Source: Mytilus edulis (Eukaryota > Mollusca > Bivalvia > Mytilida > Mytilidae). From it: 64,000 bases of DNA. This document shows positions 1 to 13,324 of the stretch, piece after piece. Under the pieces are notes generated by a model that saw nothing but the letters and a program-made list of their open reading frames with translations, did not search any database and was not told where the DNA came from. The stretch spans positions 71,364,502 through 71,428,501 of the forward strand of contig NC_092350.1 in NCBI RefSeq assembly GCF_963676685.1, written 5' to 3'. The stretch's first letter is position 1. Each line of letters starts with the position of its first letter. Position numbers and translations under genes: made by a program.

Positions 1-1552
1 ACCTTCAATTGAAGTCCTTAGCTATTCAACAAGGTTTTGCAATATTCATATATGAATCCTCTATTACGAATAACGGCAAAAATCCTTCCAAAATGACGTT
101 AAAGGAAATTTTTGTTAATGACGATAGAATTCAAACTTTTATTTAGAAGATTAAAAAAAATATATATTTTTTAGAATCACCTTATATTTCCCCCCAAAAT
201 AACAATAACGATTAATGTTTGAAATCACGGTAAAACCATAACCAATTTGAACCGAAAGTTAGCCATGTTAAGTGAAATTCATTTCCTTATTAACTGTGAT
301 CTATATAATGAACTTCAAAATGAACTTAACTCAACCATACCAGGCACAGAAACATTTTTATAACTACCACACTGTGAACAATTAATACAACTCCTAATTT
401 ATTAACCAAGAAGAACAGCTAAATATATTTTTCAAGCATTTACAAAACGCATACAATTCATTTATGTAAATAATTGAATTTCAGGATTCTACCATGAAAT
501 GATTTTATGATTTATTTTTTTAAGTGATTTATAGGTCGAAACGGGCCGGTTGTAAACACATTGTATTGAAAAATATTATTATTATACTGTATATATACGC
601 AATGTCACTATAACAAATACATTTGTAATCATATTCGTTAGCTGAAGTTTCCCTTTGACGCCTGATGGTAAAGGACATTCTCTTTAGTTATCAAAGGTAC
701 CAGGATTATAATTTAGTACGCCAGACGCGAGTTAAACTTCATATGAACTCAATGTATCCTGAATTGTTCATGTAGCACCTTTATACATGCCATTAAATAA
801 CCCACGTTAAAAGTCTGGTAATAAAAAATTGCCTTTTGGAAAAACAAGTACTACTAAAAATAACCGCTGGTTTTCTGAAAATCTTAAATAAGTATACAAT
901 ATACATGATATAGTGCTTTAAGTCTTAATTTTGAATGCAATATCAAAGACTAAATTTATTTTGGCTCAAAATAGTCCGATAATTTATCAAATATATTATT
1001 TACAGTATTTATATATATATGTATGTATATTATTATTATAATGACAGTACATTTTACAATGATATGATTAAGCTAATATCACTATACTTACAATTTCTTT
1101 CAGGAAGTTTATATACCTCATAAGAGTTTGTTTTGCACAAATAGCAACAAAATATTTGAACTATTAGGCATTGTGCACTGTAGCACATGATGCGCCGATA
1201 TCTTGATAAATTGTCTCCTTTTTATAAACTCTATCAAATGACAAATACTTCTTTTAAACAACTCTTATGTTATTAAAGTAATTACCATTTATGATCGGTA
1301 TTAACTTAAATCATATTCAATTGTTATTGAAATATTCAAAAGCCAATTTCAAAATAACTAATTTTCCAAAAAAATAAGAACTTACAAGGACTGGGATAAG
1401 GTCATATTTAATCATTCCGTCATACTTCCTAAAACGTGATCGTAATTGGTTATGTTGACATTTCTTCCATTCTCGTCTACATGTTATAACAATTTTTAAA
1501 TGTTTCCATTTTATATAAAAGAACATTGACCTATGGTGGTTTACTTTTATAA
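1..1552. other. non-coding stretch
   Basis: Very AT-rich sequence with no reading frame that resembles a protein. It holds a short TA-rich microsatellite near 1010-1045 and a decayed ribozyme-like repeat at 695-760, listed separately. I see nothing else here. Confidence 0.6.
695..760 (-). ncRNA. decayed hammerhead-ribozyme-type repeat
   Basis: Read on the minus strand this keeps the 3' half of the motif seen more fully at 31.28, 32.25 and 52.8 kb: the stem III / cleavage part CGCGTCTGGCGTAC, followed by AATCCTGGTAC. The 5' catalytic box that should read CTGATGA is degraded and the GAAA box is lost. It is recognised only by comparison with the other copies and cannot be active. Confidence 0.4.
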
Positions 1553-1612
1553 ATTGTTATTAGGATTGAGAGTTGTCTCATTGGCACTCATACCACATCT
1601 TCCAATATCTAA
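1553..1612 (+). repeat. dispersed SINE-like tail fragment
   Basis: Carries GAGTTGTCTCATTGGCA and ATACCACATCTTCC. The same end sequence recurs at about 3.6, 4.3, 8.6, 12.95, 13.6, 35.6, 61.6 and 61.8 kb in both orientations, so it is the end of a high-copy dispersed repeat. No tRNA-like promoter boxes are visible in this short piece. Confidence 0.6.
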
Positions 1613-2377
1613 TTAATATTTTGAGTTTGATTATCTAAATATGTTTCAATCCAATATTTGTTCTTAGTGTTTACACTCCAAGTTCTGTGTTAAATTTTAA
1701 GATTGAAAGACTCATTCGCATTTGTGCTAATCAGACAAGGCAATTTTACAAATGAATTCTTTTTTCTTAGAATTATGTTGACCAATTTACATTTGTATTA
1801 TTGTTATAGAATTTTTTTTTATTACATTAAGCATCTTATTTTAGCCATATGCACATTACGAATAGTGGTCAAATTAACAGGCAGAATAAATTTTACATAT
1901 TACGTAAGACTTAAGATCATGAAGATTAGAAATTAATTACTCATTTCACATCTTTTTTTTTCTATTTTCAAAACTATAATACAGGTGCAATTTGTATTCA
2001 AGTACATCGTTTTAAAATGAATTGGCACTGATGCAAATGTTGTATGCGTACAGGATGTTCCTTTGCAGGATTTCCTTGTCTATTTGAATCAAATGCAGTT
2101 TTACGTTGGTACCTAACACTACAGGAAGATAACTCTGTAAAGTCAGCCAAACGTTTTAAATACGTTGTGTTGTGAAAGGAATATTAAGCTTCTCAATGAT
2201 CAGAATTTGTGTTTGTCAAATTGCTATATAACAAGTGTAATGTTTCTGATAAAATGGTTGGTTCAAAAGTTTTTATATTTTTATATTTTTGTTAAAGTGT
2301 CAAAGTACGTACTTTGTCAAAGTTTTTAAAGAATTAAACGAGCCAAATTAATTTTATTGAAAGTGTTGGGTACCACG

Positions 2378-2487
2378 TTAAGCGATACCAGTTGAAATGG
2401 TATGGATAACGAATAAACTATAAAGAAACAAATGTCAATACCCCCATTTAAGATCACATTGGTGAGAATTTGATACATTATTAAATC
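2378..2487 (+). repeat. direct repeat, left copy
   Basis: A block of about 110 bp beginning TTAAGCGATACCA and ending in ATTATTAAATC that is repeated in the same orientation at 2772-2882 with few changes. It contains CAATACCCCCATTTAAGATC. The two copies are 394 bp apart, start to start. This could be a local tandem duplication or a pair of short terminal repeats. Confidence 0.75.
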
Positions 2488-2771
2488 TTATTAGTAATTC
2501 TCTCTTCAGTCTTCTCCGACGTCAAGAACATAATCCATATTTTTAGAACGGAAGTGCTATTTCGACAATGACAATTGTTACAATAACCTTAAATAAGTTT
2601 TTAAATTGCAGTTAATAGTTATTAAACTCATTCCCAATGTATTCAAATAAAAAAGAATAATTTAATGATCAAATTTTATTGTTATGGCAAATTACGACAC
2701 TGTACAAGACTTACGATATCAATGCGCAACTTTATGCGCAGACGGCGCGAAAATTTAATCACCCGATCTAC

Positions 2772-2882
2772 CTTAAGCGATACCAATTGAAATGGTATGG
2801 ATAACGAATAAACTAGTAAGAAACAAATGACAATACCCCCATTTAAGATCACATTGGTGAAAATTTGATATATTATTAAATC
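2772..2882 (+). repeat. direct repeat, right copy
   Basis: Second copy of the block at 2378-2487; differences are a few substitutions and small indels. The about 285 bp between the copies has no coding sequence. Confidence 0.75.
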
Positions 2883-3431
2883 AAACCTTTCAGTATACTT
2901 AATTTAGACCTTGTAGAATCTAATTTATTTTAAAATGAGTCATGCTAAAATTATAACTAATAGCACTATAATAATGTCAATAAAATTAAAGTTAATGTCT
3001 ATTAAAAAAAGACATAACTAACGAATAGGATGAAAATTGTGAATTATAAATTTGATGCAAATGTTTGAATGTACACACAGTTTATAATCAAGTATATCAT
3101 AATATAAATATATTCATTGTGAACGCATAATGGTTAATATAGTACATTGGATATATGTACCAAGTGTGTGTCTATTTGTGCCACACTAACGCCTATGAAG
3201 TAAACAGACTTCCTGAAAGAAGTAAGTATACCTACATTTCCGTTTTTATTACCATTGCAACTTTTCAGGGCCAGTGTATAGAGTGACCACAACTATGAAT
3301 ATATATTTACGTATTTGATATTCAAGACATTGACTCAGCTACCTACAATTGAAGTTGGACAAGAATAGTGGTTATATTCCAATTAATGTTACATCTATAA
3401 AAAGATGAATGATCATGATTCTTACAAAATG

Positions 3432-3632
3432 TCAATTAGGCCGTTAGTTTTCTCGTTTGAATTGTTTTACATTGTCATTTCGGGGCTTTTGATAGCTGAC
3501 TATGCGGCATGGGCTTTTTTCATTGTTGAAGGCCGTACGTTGAACAATAGTTGTTAATTTCTGTAACATTTTGGTCTCTTGTGGAGAACTGTCTTATTGG
3601 CAATCATTCCACATCTTCTTTTTCTTATATAT
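3432..3632 (+). repeat. dispersed SINE-like repeat, longer copy
   Basis: About 200 bp running from CGTTTGAATTGTTTTACATT through GCTGACTATGCGG and GGCCGTACG to the shared end CACATCTTC. Close relatives lie at 4150-4325 and 13,420-13,612. The family is a short high-copy non-autonomous repeat; whether it has a tRNA-derived head could not be seen. Confidence 0.65.
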
Positions 3633-3999
3633 ACGACAATATTTACTATAAACATGACAAAGTTAAAACCAAAAAAGGAATTACTATCAATAGTAGGCGG
3701 GAGACCTACACAATCCATGCAAACCAAGGAAAAGCAAACATCAGTTTACAGAACAATACACACAGAATTAAAGACTCAGAAACACAAACCACACCAACCA
3801 ATGCAGGTGGTCTAATGTGACAGTTTTACAAAAACCTTTTCAAACCATCAAAATATCTAGAAAAGTGTAAAATTTCAATTTCTGGCTAAAAAACAAACAT
3901 CTCGGTATGGAGAACTGTGTCCCATCATGGATAAACTAAAATAATATGCAACGCAATTACATCGAAAATTATGTATCATAATAAGCATGTTTTTTTTAG

Positions 4000-4121
4000 A
4001 TGTCACCAATGTAAATCGATTAAAGTTTGTATCGCCCTATATTAGTAATTTTGCTATAGGAGAAAATAATAGAGTTGCTCTAAGATGTCAAGTACGCACC
4101 GACAAAGAACCTTATTATGAG
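4000..4121 (+). CDS. candidate exon, first half of an Ig-like domain
   Basis: A 122-nt open segment bounded by a pyrimidine-tract acceptor (seven Ts then AG at 3998-3999) and a strong donor (GAG followed by GTAAGA at 4122). Its frame reads SPYISNFAIGENNRVALRCQ followed by a polar stretch ending in EPYYE. The order proline, glycine, hydrophobic-x-L-x-C and then a polar loop fits the A to C strands of an Ig-fold domain, whose tryptophan would lie on the next exon. I could not find that next exon, and both sides carry SINE-like repeats, so this may be an isolated remnant. Identity is uncertain; only the splice borders and the domain-like pattern support it. Confidence 0.35.
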
Positions 4122-4149
4122 GTAAGATCTAACATGACTTTAAAAATAA

Positions 4150-4325
4150 CAATACTCATGTTTACATTGTCATTTCGCAGCTTTTTATAGCTGACTATTC
4201 GGTATGGGCTTTGCTCATTGTTGAATGCCGAACGGTGACCTATAGGTGTTAATTTCTTTGTTATGTTGGTCTCTTGTGGAGAGTTGTCTCATTGACAATC
4301 ATACCACATCTTCTTTCTTTTTATA
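4150..4325 (+). repeat. dispersed SINE-like repeat
   Basis: Copy of the repeat at 3432-3632: shares TTTACATTGTCATTTCG, GCTGACTATTCGG, TTGTGGAGAGTTGTCTCATT and the CACATCTTC end. It begins only some 30 bp after the candidate exon at 4000-4121. Confidence 0.65.
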
Positions 4326-5414
4326 TCATTACAACAAACTACAATTAATAAGAAAAGTTCAGTTAAAATGTAGAATAATAAAAATACCGCATAATTCATA
4401 ATGGACTGTCCTTTGAAAAACGTCAGAATCAACTGGTCAAACACATTAAATGAATCGAAAACAACTGTCATGTTCATGAATACATACAAGCATTTTATTA
4501 TGCCACAATGATGGATTATACATGTAGTGGAAGATATTAGCAAGCAAAATCAAGGGAATTTACAAGTATGAAAATCAGCACGAAGCATCATTATTATAAA
4601 CTTTTTAAGATTTTCATTTTGTCCAGATGGTCACTACCTTTTTCTTAAAAGGCCTTTTTGTCAGATTGAAATACTTATTTGTCTAGAAAACGTTTGTCTT
4701 TGACCTTCTTTGAGTACAACATTTTTATTAGGTTTGATCTGAGACTACTATAACACATTTGTTATAGTAGTCTCAGGTTTGAAAAATACCTTTTTTTCAT
4801 GTGACGTATGTACAAGAAATGAATATTTGATATGTTCTAGGTTTGGCCATGCGTGAAATTGTTACAAAATTCACACACAAGCATTTCAACTATTTATTAC
4901 ATGCTAAGCGCTTTTGAATTTTAATTGATGTTATGAATTTGTTTAATGACATTTTTAAGATATTGACACGTATGCGTTTAACAATTTCGCGCATGCGCAA
5001 ACTATCTATACATAAAGAACGAATTACACGCACTACATTGGCACTATAATGGAAATCGTAGTTCATCTAACAAATAAGTGTTTGAATTTCTTAAACATAT
5101 CTTGGTCGTCATTCATGCCTGTAAGCAAATAGGCTCTTCTGTTCGAGTATCATGTGTTACTTCTTTGCTGTCACCGTTTGGAAACACGCCCTTTCAGTTG
5201 CAACGATCAACCATTCGATGGATAAGGTATAAAAGGTAGTAAACTTTCTAAATATCAAGCAAACATCAATTATAGCTGTATATAAACCCTTTGGTATTGT
5301 CTAAGGAATTTCAGATGGAATAGCCAGATTTGTACGGAGAACATAAGTTTATCGTCAAGTTTGGTGGATTGTTCATTAAAATGGCTTGTTTTGAAATTCT
5401 GAGTGACATATTGC
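4326..5414. other. non-coding stretch
   Basis: No supported gene. Contains the perfect short hairpin at 4739-4776, listed separately; otherwise I see nothing. Confidence 0.5.
4739..4776. repeat. perfect hairpin, 17-bp arms, 4-nt loop
   Basis: CTGAGACTACTATAACA is followed by CATT and then by its exact reverse complement. There is no T-run after it, and bacterial-type terminators are not expected here. The same design (long perfect arms, 4-nt loop) recurs at 62,499-62,544. Confidence 0.9.
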
Positions 5415-6948
5415 GTTTTCAAAAGAAGACCGAGTCCGATGTGAAATAGTTATCAAAAGAAACTCAGCACAATGACAATGATACATAAATTAACAAAGGA
5501 CTATTCGCAGTTAACGACAATGCGAGCTTCAGATGGATTAAACTGATTGAAAGATTATGTCTTCGTCATATGAATATCAAATACAATCCTTCCCGTTAGG
5601 GGTTTAGTATTATACCATCATAAAATATATATGAAGAACATAACCCGTGTCATGCCAACAACTGGATTTAGAATAAATGTTTTTTTTTCCGATGCAAAGA
5701 CCCTATAAGTGAATCAATATTAAAGCCAAAATATGCAATCTTTAATGACCTGATAACAGTATCGTAACTATATCCCTTCTTAATAAGATTTTTTAAAGGT
5801 TTTGTTAGCTTTTGAGGTGAATGTCGACATTTTTGTGCTTTGTAAAGAATATTACCATAACAATTGGATGTAAAATACCTGAATGTATAAAATGTCTGCA
5901 TGTTGAATTATATTTACAAATGATGTCCTTCTAACGGTGATAACATGTAGTACATATCGTAAATATTTTGACTAGTTTGTGATATCTAAAACCCTGGTGT
6001 AATAATTTTTTAGTAATACACAAATTTCTTTCGCTAAAATCTAATACATTGTTAATACGTGAACGAACTTGAGATATATTAACACCATAAGGGAACGTCA
6101 CCATCTAAAAATGTATAACTAATGATGGGAAATGAAAAATCATCTCTTTTATTATAAATTTTAATATTAAGTTTCCCGTTAAAGGAAAGGGCAGTGTTCA
6201 TTATTAGTATAAGCTTTATTTGAAATTAGTTCAACAGGATAAATTTCTTTAGTATACATACCGAAAACGTCATTATTGAGAGCCAATATAACATCCAAAT
6301 ATCTAAAAGTATTGTTAAATTTTTGTATCAGATGTTGCTGATTTTAGTCATAATTGGTAACTCATAACGATACAAAAACAGGTCCGCAATATGTGGTGCA
6401 CAGTTAGTTCGCATTAATGCCGATAACTTGACGATATACTGAATCTCCAAAGCGAACAAAAATGTCATATAATAAAAATTCATGGGCAGTTATAGTATCA
6501 TATCATGTCCAATTGACATAGTTCTTTTGTTGTTGTTACTAAAAATTGACCTTAAAGAGTTTGAACATATGTATTCGCATTCCGACTTTTTAAATGCCTT
6601 TTTAATTAGGTGTGTGAATTTTTTCCTAGTAAGAATATGTCACAAAGTGGTTTATACGGTAGAAAAATCAAAACTTTGAACAGATTCAAAATCAACAATA
6701 TAAGCATGCAATTCACCAAGCATTTTCAACGAATTTGTGACACTGTAATTAATTCCACTATTTTCATAAGCCTTATTTATACAATTTCTTATCAATTGAG
6801 TCTCACTCTGTTATCTTTCGCCCCTCTTTTATCAAGCTTTTGAATGTACCGTGTGAACTAGTAAGTACGATAGATAGACAGTTCAGTAGTGTAACAATGG
6901 CTTGAAGACGAATTAAATCTATATTTCTAAGGTGTTTTGTTCAGCTTC
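5415..6948 (-). mobile_element. decayed, 5'-truncated Naiad-like Penelope element
   Basis: Homologous to the 3' part of the element at 13.8-17.0 kb. On the minus strand 5668-5901 still reads the C-terminal segment with RHSPQKLTKPLKNLIKKGY, and the DNA up to about 6948 matches the RT-coding part of that element, to about its position 15,715. The 3' untranslated tail is present down to about 5415 (shared GTTAGGGGTTTAGTAT). Many stops and frameshifts make it non-functional. It begins inside the RT and keeps most of the 3' end, as expected of incomplete reverse transcription, although the last part of the tail is also missing. Confidence 0.8.
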
Positions 6949-9900
6949 GGTCGATATCATGACGATTGATTGATACAGCTCGATTTCCGTCGACCGTATT
7001 TTCCGTACAAGTTATCTTTATTCATTGTTGAGTATATAATAAAACTATGGAATAAATTTGCTTTGCTTAGTTGTAAGGTTTTATCAACTTCATTTTATAC
7101 TAATATAATTAGAAATGAAATCGGCCAAGTGTCAAAGAAACAACAAATTACAAAAAGCACAGTATATCGTAAGGGTCCTTAACACAGCGAGAAAATAAGT
7201 TCATATAATTGTCCACTATTAACATCATCACGACAATTCGCAAATATACGTATATCTTCTCAAGAACATATTCCGACTTTGATACTGGAGAGATATCTGT
7301 CAGAAATAAAAATTTCTCAAAAAATGCCTACCACTTTCATATTAATGGATTCAATTCAACATTCTTTTAAGCTGACCTAATCATTCTTCAGTGTATATAA
7401 AGTGCGAATCCAGCTAGTTCATTTTCGCTATCATATGCGAGTATGTCTATTGTAGAATAATGGATCATGGGAAAACTGTATTTGTTTACGTTTCGAAAAT
7501 ACCAAATAATTGATTTGAAGGCAAGTTTCAACATATTTTCATTGTGATATGTCTTATTAATGTACAAAAACAGCATTAAAGTTCAAATAAGTGTTATAAA
7601 AACAACACAATATAGCACATCGATTATTGAAAGCGATCAATTTTAACTATAGATGCAATGAATTATCACTATTAGTGCATTCATTTCTGATGTAGAATTT
7701 TCGAAGATGCGAGGAATTTTTATTGTAGATTAGTAAAGTGTGGAACTTATTTTATAAAGAGGGAATAATTATATAGAAATTGTCTGTGAAAAAAGTTCTC
7801 CCAGAATATATTTTCTGTGATATAAGTTCCACTGGAACAAATTTTGGCTCCCACTATCAGCTCGCGGCAAGATCTTTAAAAGTAAACATGAGTAGTATAC
7901 ATGTTTTTAAAACAGTTACTTTAAATCAGTAGTCCGCTTAAAATTTAGGATTAATTTTATTTCATTATTTTATTTTTGATCTAATATTGCTTAGACCTAC
8001 ATCGGAATGTGCAAGGCTTTGTCATACTTTAAACGAAATGTCAACAAAATAAATTATACTAAAATCAAGGTAAAAGCAATTAATATATACTTGATGCAAC
8101 TGGCTTAATAATTTCAAATTGAAACACCCCACATAGTTTTCTGAGACTTAAAAAAAAAAAAGAGAAAGAATCATTTTTATTCGACGAGATCAAGAGGGTT
8201 TTCAATATGACGATATTACAAACAACATAGTAAATACGGTGGTATTGGATTATTAAAAGTCAAACTTCGCCAGTATTCCTCACAGACAATCCTTATAACA
8301 TGTATAGCTGCTCTTTGTTGGGTTGTTGTCTCTTGACATATTCCCCATTTCCATTGTCTATTTGTTTTAAAATTCATCGTATTATGAAAACGAACATTTG
8401 TAGTGTACTATAGGTAAGGCTCTCAAACATGAACTAAATCTACTGGGTCAATCGGTCGAACAACTATCAGAGTAACCGGTTAGGCAAAACTGTACAATTT
8501 GACAACACTAATATTAAGCCCCTATAAATATATTAGAAAAGTAGTGTGTTTTTTTATCCCTTTTTATCCCATCCTGTTTCGGTTTGAGCAATAGACAGAT
8601 ATCAGAAGATGTGATATGTGACAATGAGACAACTCTCTATCTGAGTCACACTTTATAAAATTAGACAATTATAGGTCAAAATACGTCTTCAACATGTAGT
8701 CGTGGCTCACACCGAACAGCAAGGTATTAAGGGCTCCATTGTAAAACCTTTTAAACGGGAAAACCAACGGTTAAATCTATATCAAGATGTACGTAACTAG
8801 TGATGAAGTGTCATGGAAGTGGATATATAAAACCAAGGATAAAGATCCCTACGATTTATAAGAAATTAAATGGAGTACATTTGAAATAAATGTTATTTCT
8901 ATTGGATTTATTAGAGTGTTAAATCAACCTTTCCTCCGCAAGTTAAACTTTATCAAATCGTTCTCTTACTTTATCTATTGTTTGAGCAAGTCGGCTAAAT
9001 TAAGACTTAATAGAAAAAAATTTTACTAAATTCATATAGTGAAAATGCACCGCATATACAATACTAATGAATCTCTCTACAGTGAAAATGAAAGTATAGT
9101 ATAATTCTTCGACAGTAAACATCACTAGCATAAAGAAAGCTTCATAGTGGAATTTAGTTCAATATAAAGAAGCTGAATGAGAAAACCTATTCTACGTTAT
9201 ACAACTTTTATAATTGTGTTGAAATGAGTGTTTTTCTGCAACAACATCTAACCTGCTAGTTTTAAATCACCTGCACGATCTGTTCATGAAATGTCCTAAA
9301 TATTCACCTATTTCGGTATATATTTCACAGCTGGATGGCTTTAGGCGCGATAAAACCCCGTTCGCATCTCTTACATTGTCTTACTAGTATTATTTATTTC
9401 TAAACATATACATTTTAACTCATTATCTTCATTTTCTTCAAAAATAAAAAAATAAATCGTATGTTTATTTATCATTCTACATCATATATTTATGGCATAT
9501 ACAGTGAAAATGGTATTTTAGGATTCGCACTTTGCATACACTGATTCTTGATATTATGATTTAAAGATACATCATATGTATGTTGCGCATATTTCTACAC
9601 ATTTAAAGCATTTCGTTATTACAATGTTAATATTTTCAGAACTTCGGGCTTACTGACAAATACTGACAAATAGTTGTATTTTCCTACTTTTTTATTTATA
9701 ACTAAAATTGTCTTAAATTGCGGTAAAGAAATCAAAGGTTTCCTGGATTTATTCTTGATATCCGTTTTTGAATAGGACTTTTATTTATTGCCTCTTATGG
9801 ATACTAAATGTAGGATTGAGTTGTTAAAAAACAATGTTTACAATTCGTATGTTGTTGCGGCGTCTATAAGGATCCCCCAATAATGTTTGTGATAAAACCT

Positions 9901-10864
9901 TAACCATTGGTCATTTACAGTCTTATTTTAGGAAGATCGTGTATACTACCTCTTAATTGCTTTCAACACTTTACAATTCAATTGACGTTTCAAGACGTAT
10001 ACCTTACGTCAAAATCATTCACGATAAATGATATAAGTACCAGTTAGGCATCATAATCTGTCAAACTTTCCAAACCACATGTGTCGCCCCCGTTTGTGTA
10101 ATGTTAATGTTTTTAGTATATTGTTGTCTGTTCTGAGCTAAGTAGACTGTTGTTTTCTGCATTACATTCGATTAGAATCAAAGGTGGTTGTATTTGCTTT
10201 GGTGGATTTTGATTGTCTACTTTGTATTTGCCGTCTTAGTAGTACATAATTTCATTTCTAATTTACTAATTGAAAATTCCTGAACTACTCCCATTCTCCG
10301 TTAAAGTATATACATAATGCGAAATAGAAAACCAAATTCAAACGACCAAACACAAAAGCGTTTATTCAAATAAAATAAAATTAAAATCAATTGCATGTTA
10401 TTTGTGGATGATCCTGAAGCAATAAAAAATGCCAATCTACAACTTTTTAAAGTAAATGTACACATACAAAACTACTGCAAGCTTAGACACCATATTTCTG
10501 ATTCGAAAGAATAATTCGACATGTCAAATCATAATTCATACACTCTTTAAAAAGGAGGATTAAAAATGACAGGGGTACACACCTATTACCAACGTAGATA
10601 CAAGTACCATGTCTTATACAGGCATACATCATACTTTACCATCGATATTCCCATCTGAACTAACTGTTCTCTCTTCTTGCTGAATTGTTCCTTTATCCTA
10701 TGATGCTGACTTAATACTGACACTTCCTAAGATGAAATAAAAGAAGTTAGCAGCCCCTTTTACTTGACTTTCTGCTATCAAGGTGATGTTATTTCACTAA
10801 ATAATTTAACATTTGGTGACCATATTGAACGATATATTTCAAAGAACCTGAGATAAAAGATACA
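6949..10864. other. non-coding stretch
   Basis: Nearly 4 kb of AT-rich sequence without a recognisable gene. The only recurring element I recognise is a minus-strand SINE-like tail fragment at about 8600-8640 (ACAATGAGACAACTCTC). Confidence 0.5.
8600..8640 (-). repeat. SINE-like tail fragment, inverted
   Basis: Minus-strand copy of the shared repeat end: CAGAAGATGTGATATGTGAC then AATGAGACAACTCTC. Only the terminal 40 bp are recognisable. Confidence 0.5.
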
Positions 10865-11500
10865 TCAGAAACAGTCTAAGTCTGCCTCATCTTTTGACTT
10901 AAATCTAGAAAATAACAAAGAGAGTCGGTTGAAAATAAAACTTGACGACGAAATAATAAATTTCAGCTACCCAATTGTGAACTTTCAATATCTATGTAGC
11001 AATATTACTACACAACCTGCACGAATAGTATATACCGCCAAATTGATACGATATTCCCAGGATTGTAATTTCTACCACTATTATGATTTTCTTGCCTTAG
11101 GCTTGCTGCTCACAAGGAAGTTTTACTCTTTGTCAATTTTATGGAGGACATCACGAGGTATTGAATATTATCCGTTTGGTATTAGATATTTTGCTAATGT
11201 GGAAATATAATCCCGTCCTATTTTAACAAATGTGACAGACCGAATTAGACTTGTTACTGGGTTTGTAATAACATGACTAACACGAGGGGTGATACATCTG
11301 GAGCGGGATAAACTAAATCTTCCGGAGCACCTGAGACCACCCAAGTTTTAGCGGCGTGGCTGTTGCTAAGTCTTAATTTTATGTTATGTTATGTGTACGT
11401 TTGTTTGTCTGTTTGCCACTCTGTCGTTTATATGTCATGGTCATTTTGTTTTTGAGACGGAATGTCCTTTTGGTATCTTTTGCATTTCTTTTCCAAACGT
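10865..11500 (+). mobile_element. 5'-truncated Penelope-type RT fragment with 3' tail
   Basis: The frame at 10,929-11,210 reads DDEIINFSYPIVNFQYLCSN and later LIRYSQDCNFYHYYDFLALG. This aligns with the RT C-terminal region of the minus-strand element at 14.4-15.7 kb, where the corresponding residues are FSFPIVNYPFLDGD and YISQLVRFARVCN. It is clearly a different, more decayed subfamily: YGVYISQLVR is replaced by IVYTAKLIR. It is followed by what looks like a 3' untranslated tail (CACGAGGGGTGATACATCTG, GACGGAATGTCCTTTTGG). Only the thumb end of the RT remains, so it is dead. Confidence 0.6.
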
Positions 11501-12859
11501 TAAGTATGTACAGTCTTAATCAATTACAAATCGAAACACGAAATTAGATATAAAGTAGTGTTGTCATTATACACTTGCAATGATCATGACTAGTACTATA
11601 CATGCTATATACACCATAAAGATGGTACCAATATTGATATAATGTCTAAACAAAATCCCTTTTGTTTTTAATGTGGACAATTCTAATTCCATATGCAACT
11701 TAAAATCATTCTATATTATGCTTTAATATTAAAAGAGTCTTTTGCGCAATTTATCAAAACTATTTTAGTAGTTTCACTGCAAATATTTATCAAATGACGT
11801 CTTTTTAGTACGGAAACACACCATAGAACCAAAATGTTGCCAATATCTAAGTAAATATACTCTTGGTTCAGTTGTATTTTCAACTTCCATTTCATTGTTC
11901 TTAATAACGACAAAACTATTTCCTGAACTTAACAATTGATTGAAACTTAGGTTTCACTTCCATATAGTTGTTTGTACGATACAATCCAGAATTTTTAATA
12001 AAGGGTTATAAATATTAGCGTTTAAATTCAACAGGTCGGGACCACTACCTTATATGGAAATGCATGAATTAGCATACTTATGTCCTAGCACATGTAATAG
12101 TTTGTTTAAGTGTGACGCAATTTATTTTTACCTGGGTTTTTGACCAATCCACTAAATGAGTAACAATGCATGATGGACTACTACGTGTTTACTATCAATC
12201 AAACACGCGTGTTATTTACTGAAGTACAACACATTTTTTCGTGTAATGCGGGATTCACAATTTCGCTTAGTTTTTCATTTTTTGTATCCACATTTATAGT
12301 TCGTAATATAAAGTATTCGTTCCATGCTCAGATTAACGAAGAATTGTTTCTATGCGAAGAAATAAGTGTTTGAATTACTCAATATACAGCCATTAATATG
12401 TTTGATGATGACACGGAGATGTCAGGTATTCGTCCACCAGACAGCAGCAAAACAACAGTGAAAACACAATTACCCATCAAACAAATAGTTTAGAGTAAGT
12501 CGTCGATAATAACCGGTGCTACTATTCATGAGAGCATCAACTTTTGCATCCTGGTAGATAGTTAAAGAAAAACATACGATCCTTGAATTTTGTGTACGTA
12601 AAAAGGCGAAGACTTAAGAGTTAGTCAAATATCTGATGAGATCACTAAACTTTCTAAAAAAATTGAAAACAACACATTTAGTAATTTCTTGCGTCCGAAG
12701 CGCTTTTCTGGATTTACCTGCATCTATGTTTTAACAAAATTCATTTTATGATAGTGTACCTTCTTATATGATTAAAAAGTAATTTAAATCAAGGAAAAAA
12801 ATGTGTTTATTCCTTTGTCTTTAGGAAACGAATGTTCATCAATCGGGGCCAAATATAGC
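11501..12859. other. non-coding stretch
   Basis: No supported gene or repeat. Open frames here are short, have no domain-like pattern and no convincing splice borders. Confidence 0.45.
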
Positions 12860-12990
12860 CGATTATACGTGATGTTTCTCATCGTTGAAGGCATTACAGA
12901 TGCCTGTCACTACTTACATCCACTTCATTTGAGCTTAAATGGATAGTTGTCCCATTGGCAATAATACCACATCTCCTTATTTTTGTATAC
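12860..12990 (+). repeat. SINE-like repeat, diverged copy
   Basis: Carries CTCATCGTTGAAGGC and then GATAGTTGTCCCATTGGCAA and ATACCACATCTCC, matching the 3' half of the repeat at 3432-3632 with many substitutions. Confidence 0.55.
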
Positions 12991-13324
12991 AAACATCTTT
13001 CAGAAAGTTCGGTTTTTCAGTATGAAATATTTACTGACGTCTGTAGAACACTAAGTAATATTTTCATATTGAGTATACAGAACATGGACAAAACCTATAT
13101 CATCCATCATATTTCAACAAAACTGAACAAGACCTTTTTAGATTCTCATCTGACAATGTTAACAAAATAGGTATAATTGATTTTTGACATATTCCAGTAC
13201 TTAGGACTTTCAAACTGTTCCTTCTGTTTTGAAGGTAGTAAAGCAACTGTAGTTTCTTTTTGTTTTTCCTCCTTGCAAAGTTCGATTTTTTTTCTAATGG
13301 AGACATTGGATTTATTTTACAGCT

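Larger units (their letters stand above)
1613..3431. other. non-coding stretch with a direct-repeat pair
   Basis: No coding sequence could be supported. The only structure seen is the 110-bp direct repeat pair at 2378-2487 and 2772-2882, listed separately. Confidence 0.5.

Noticed and set aside
12625-12670. CTGATGAGATC on the plus strand
   Set aside because: The GAAA box is not at stem II distance and no stem I or III can be drawn.
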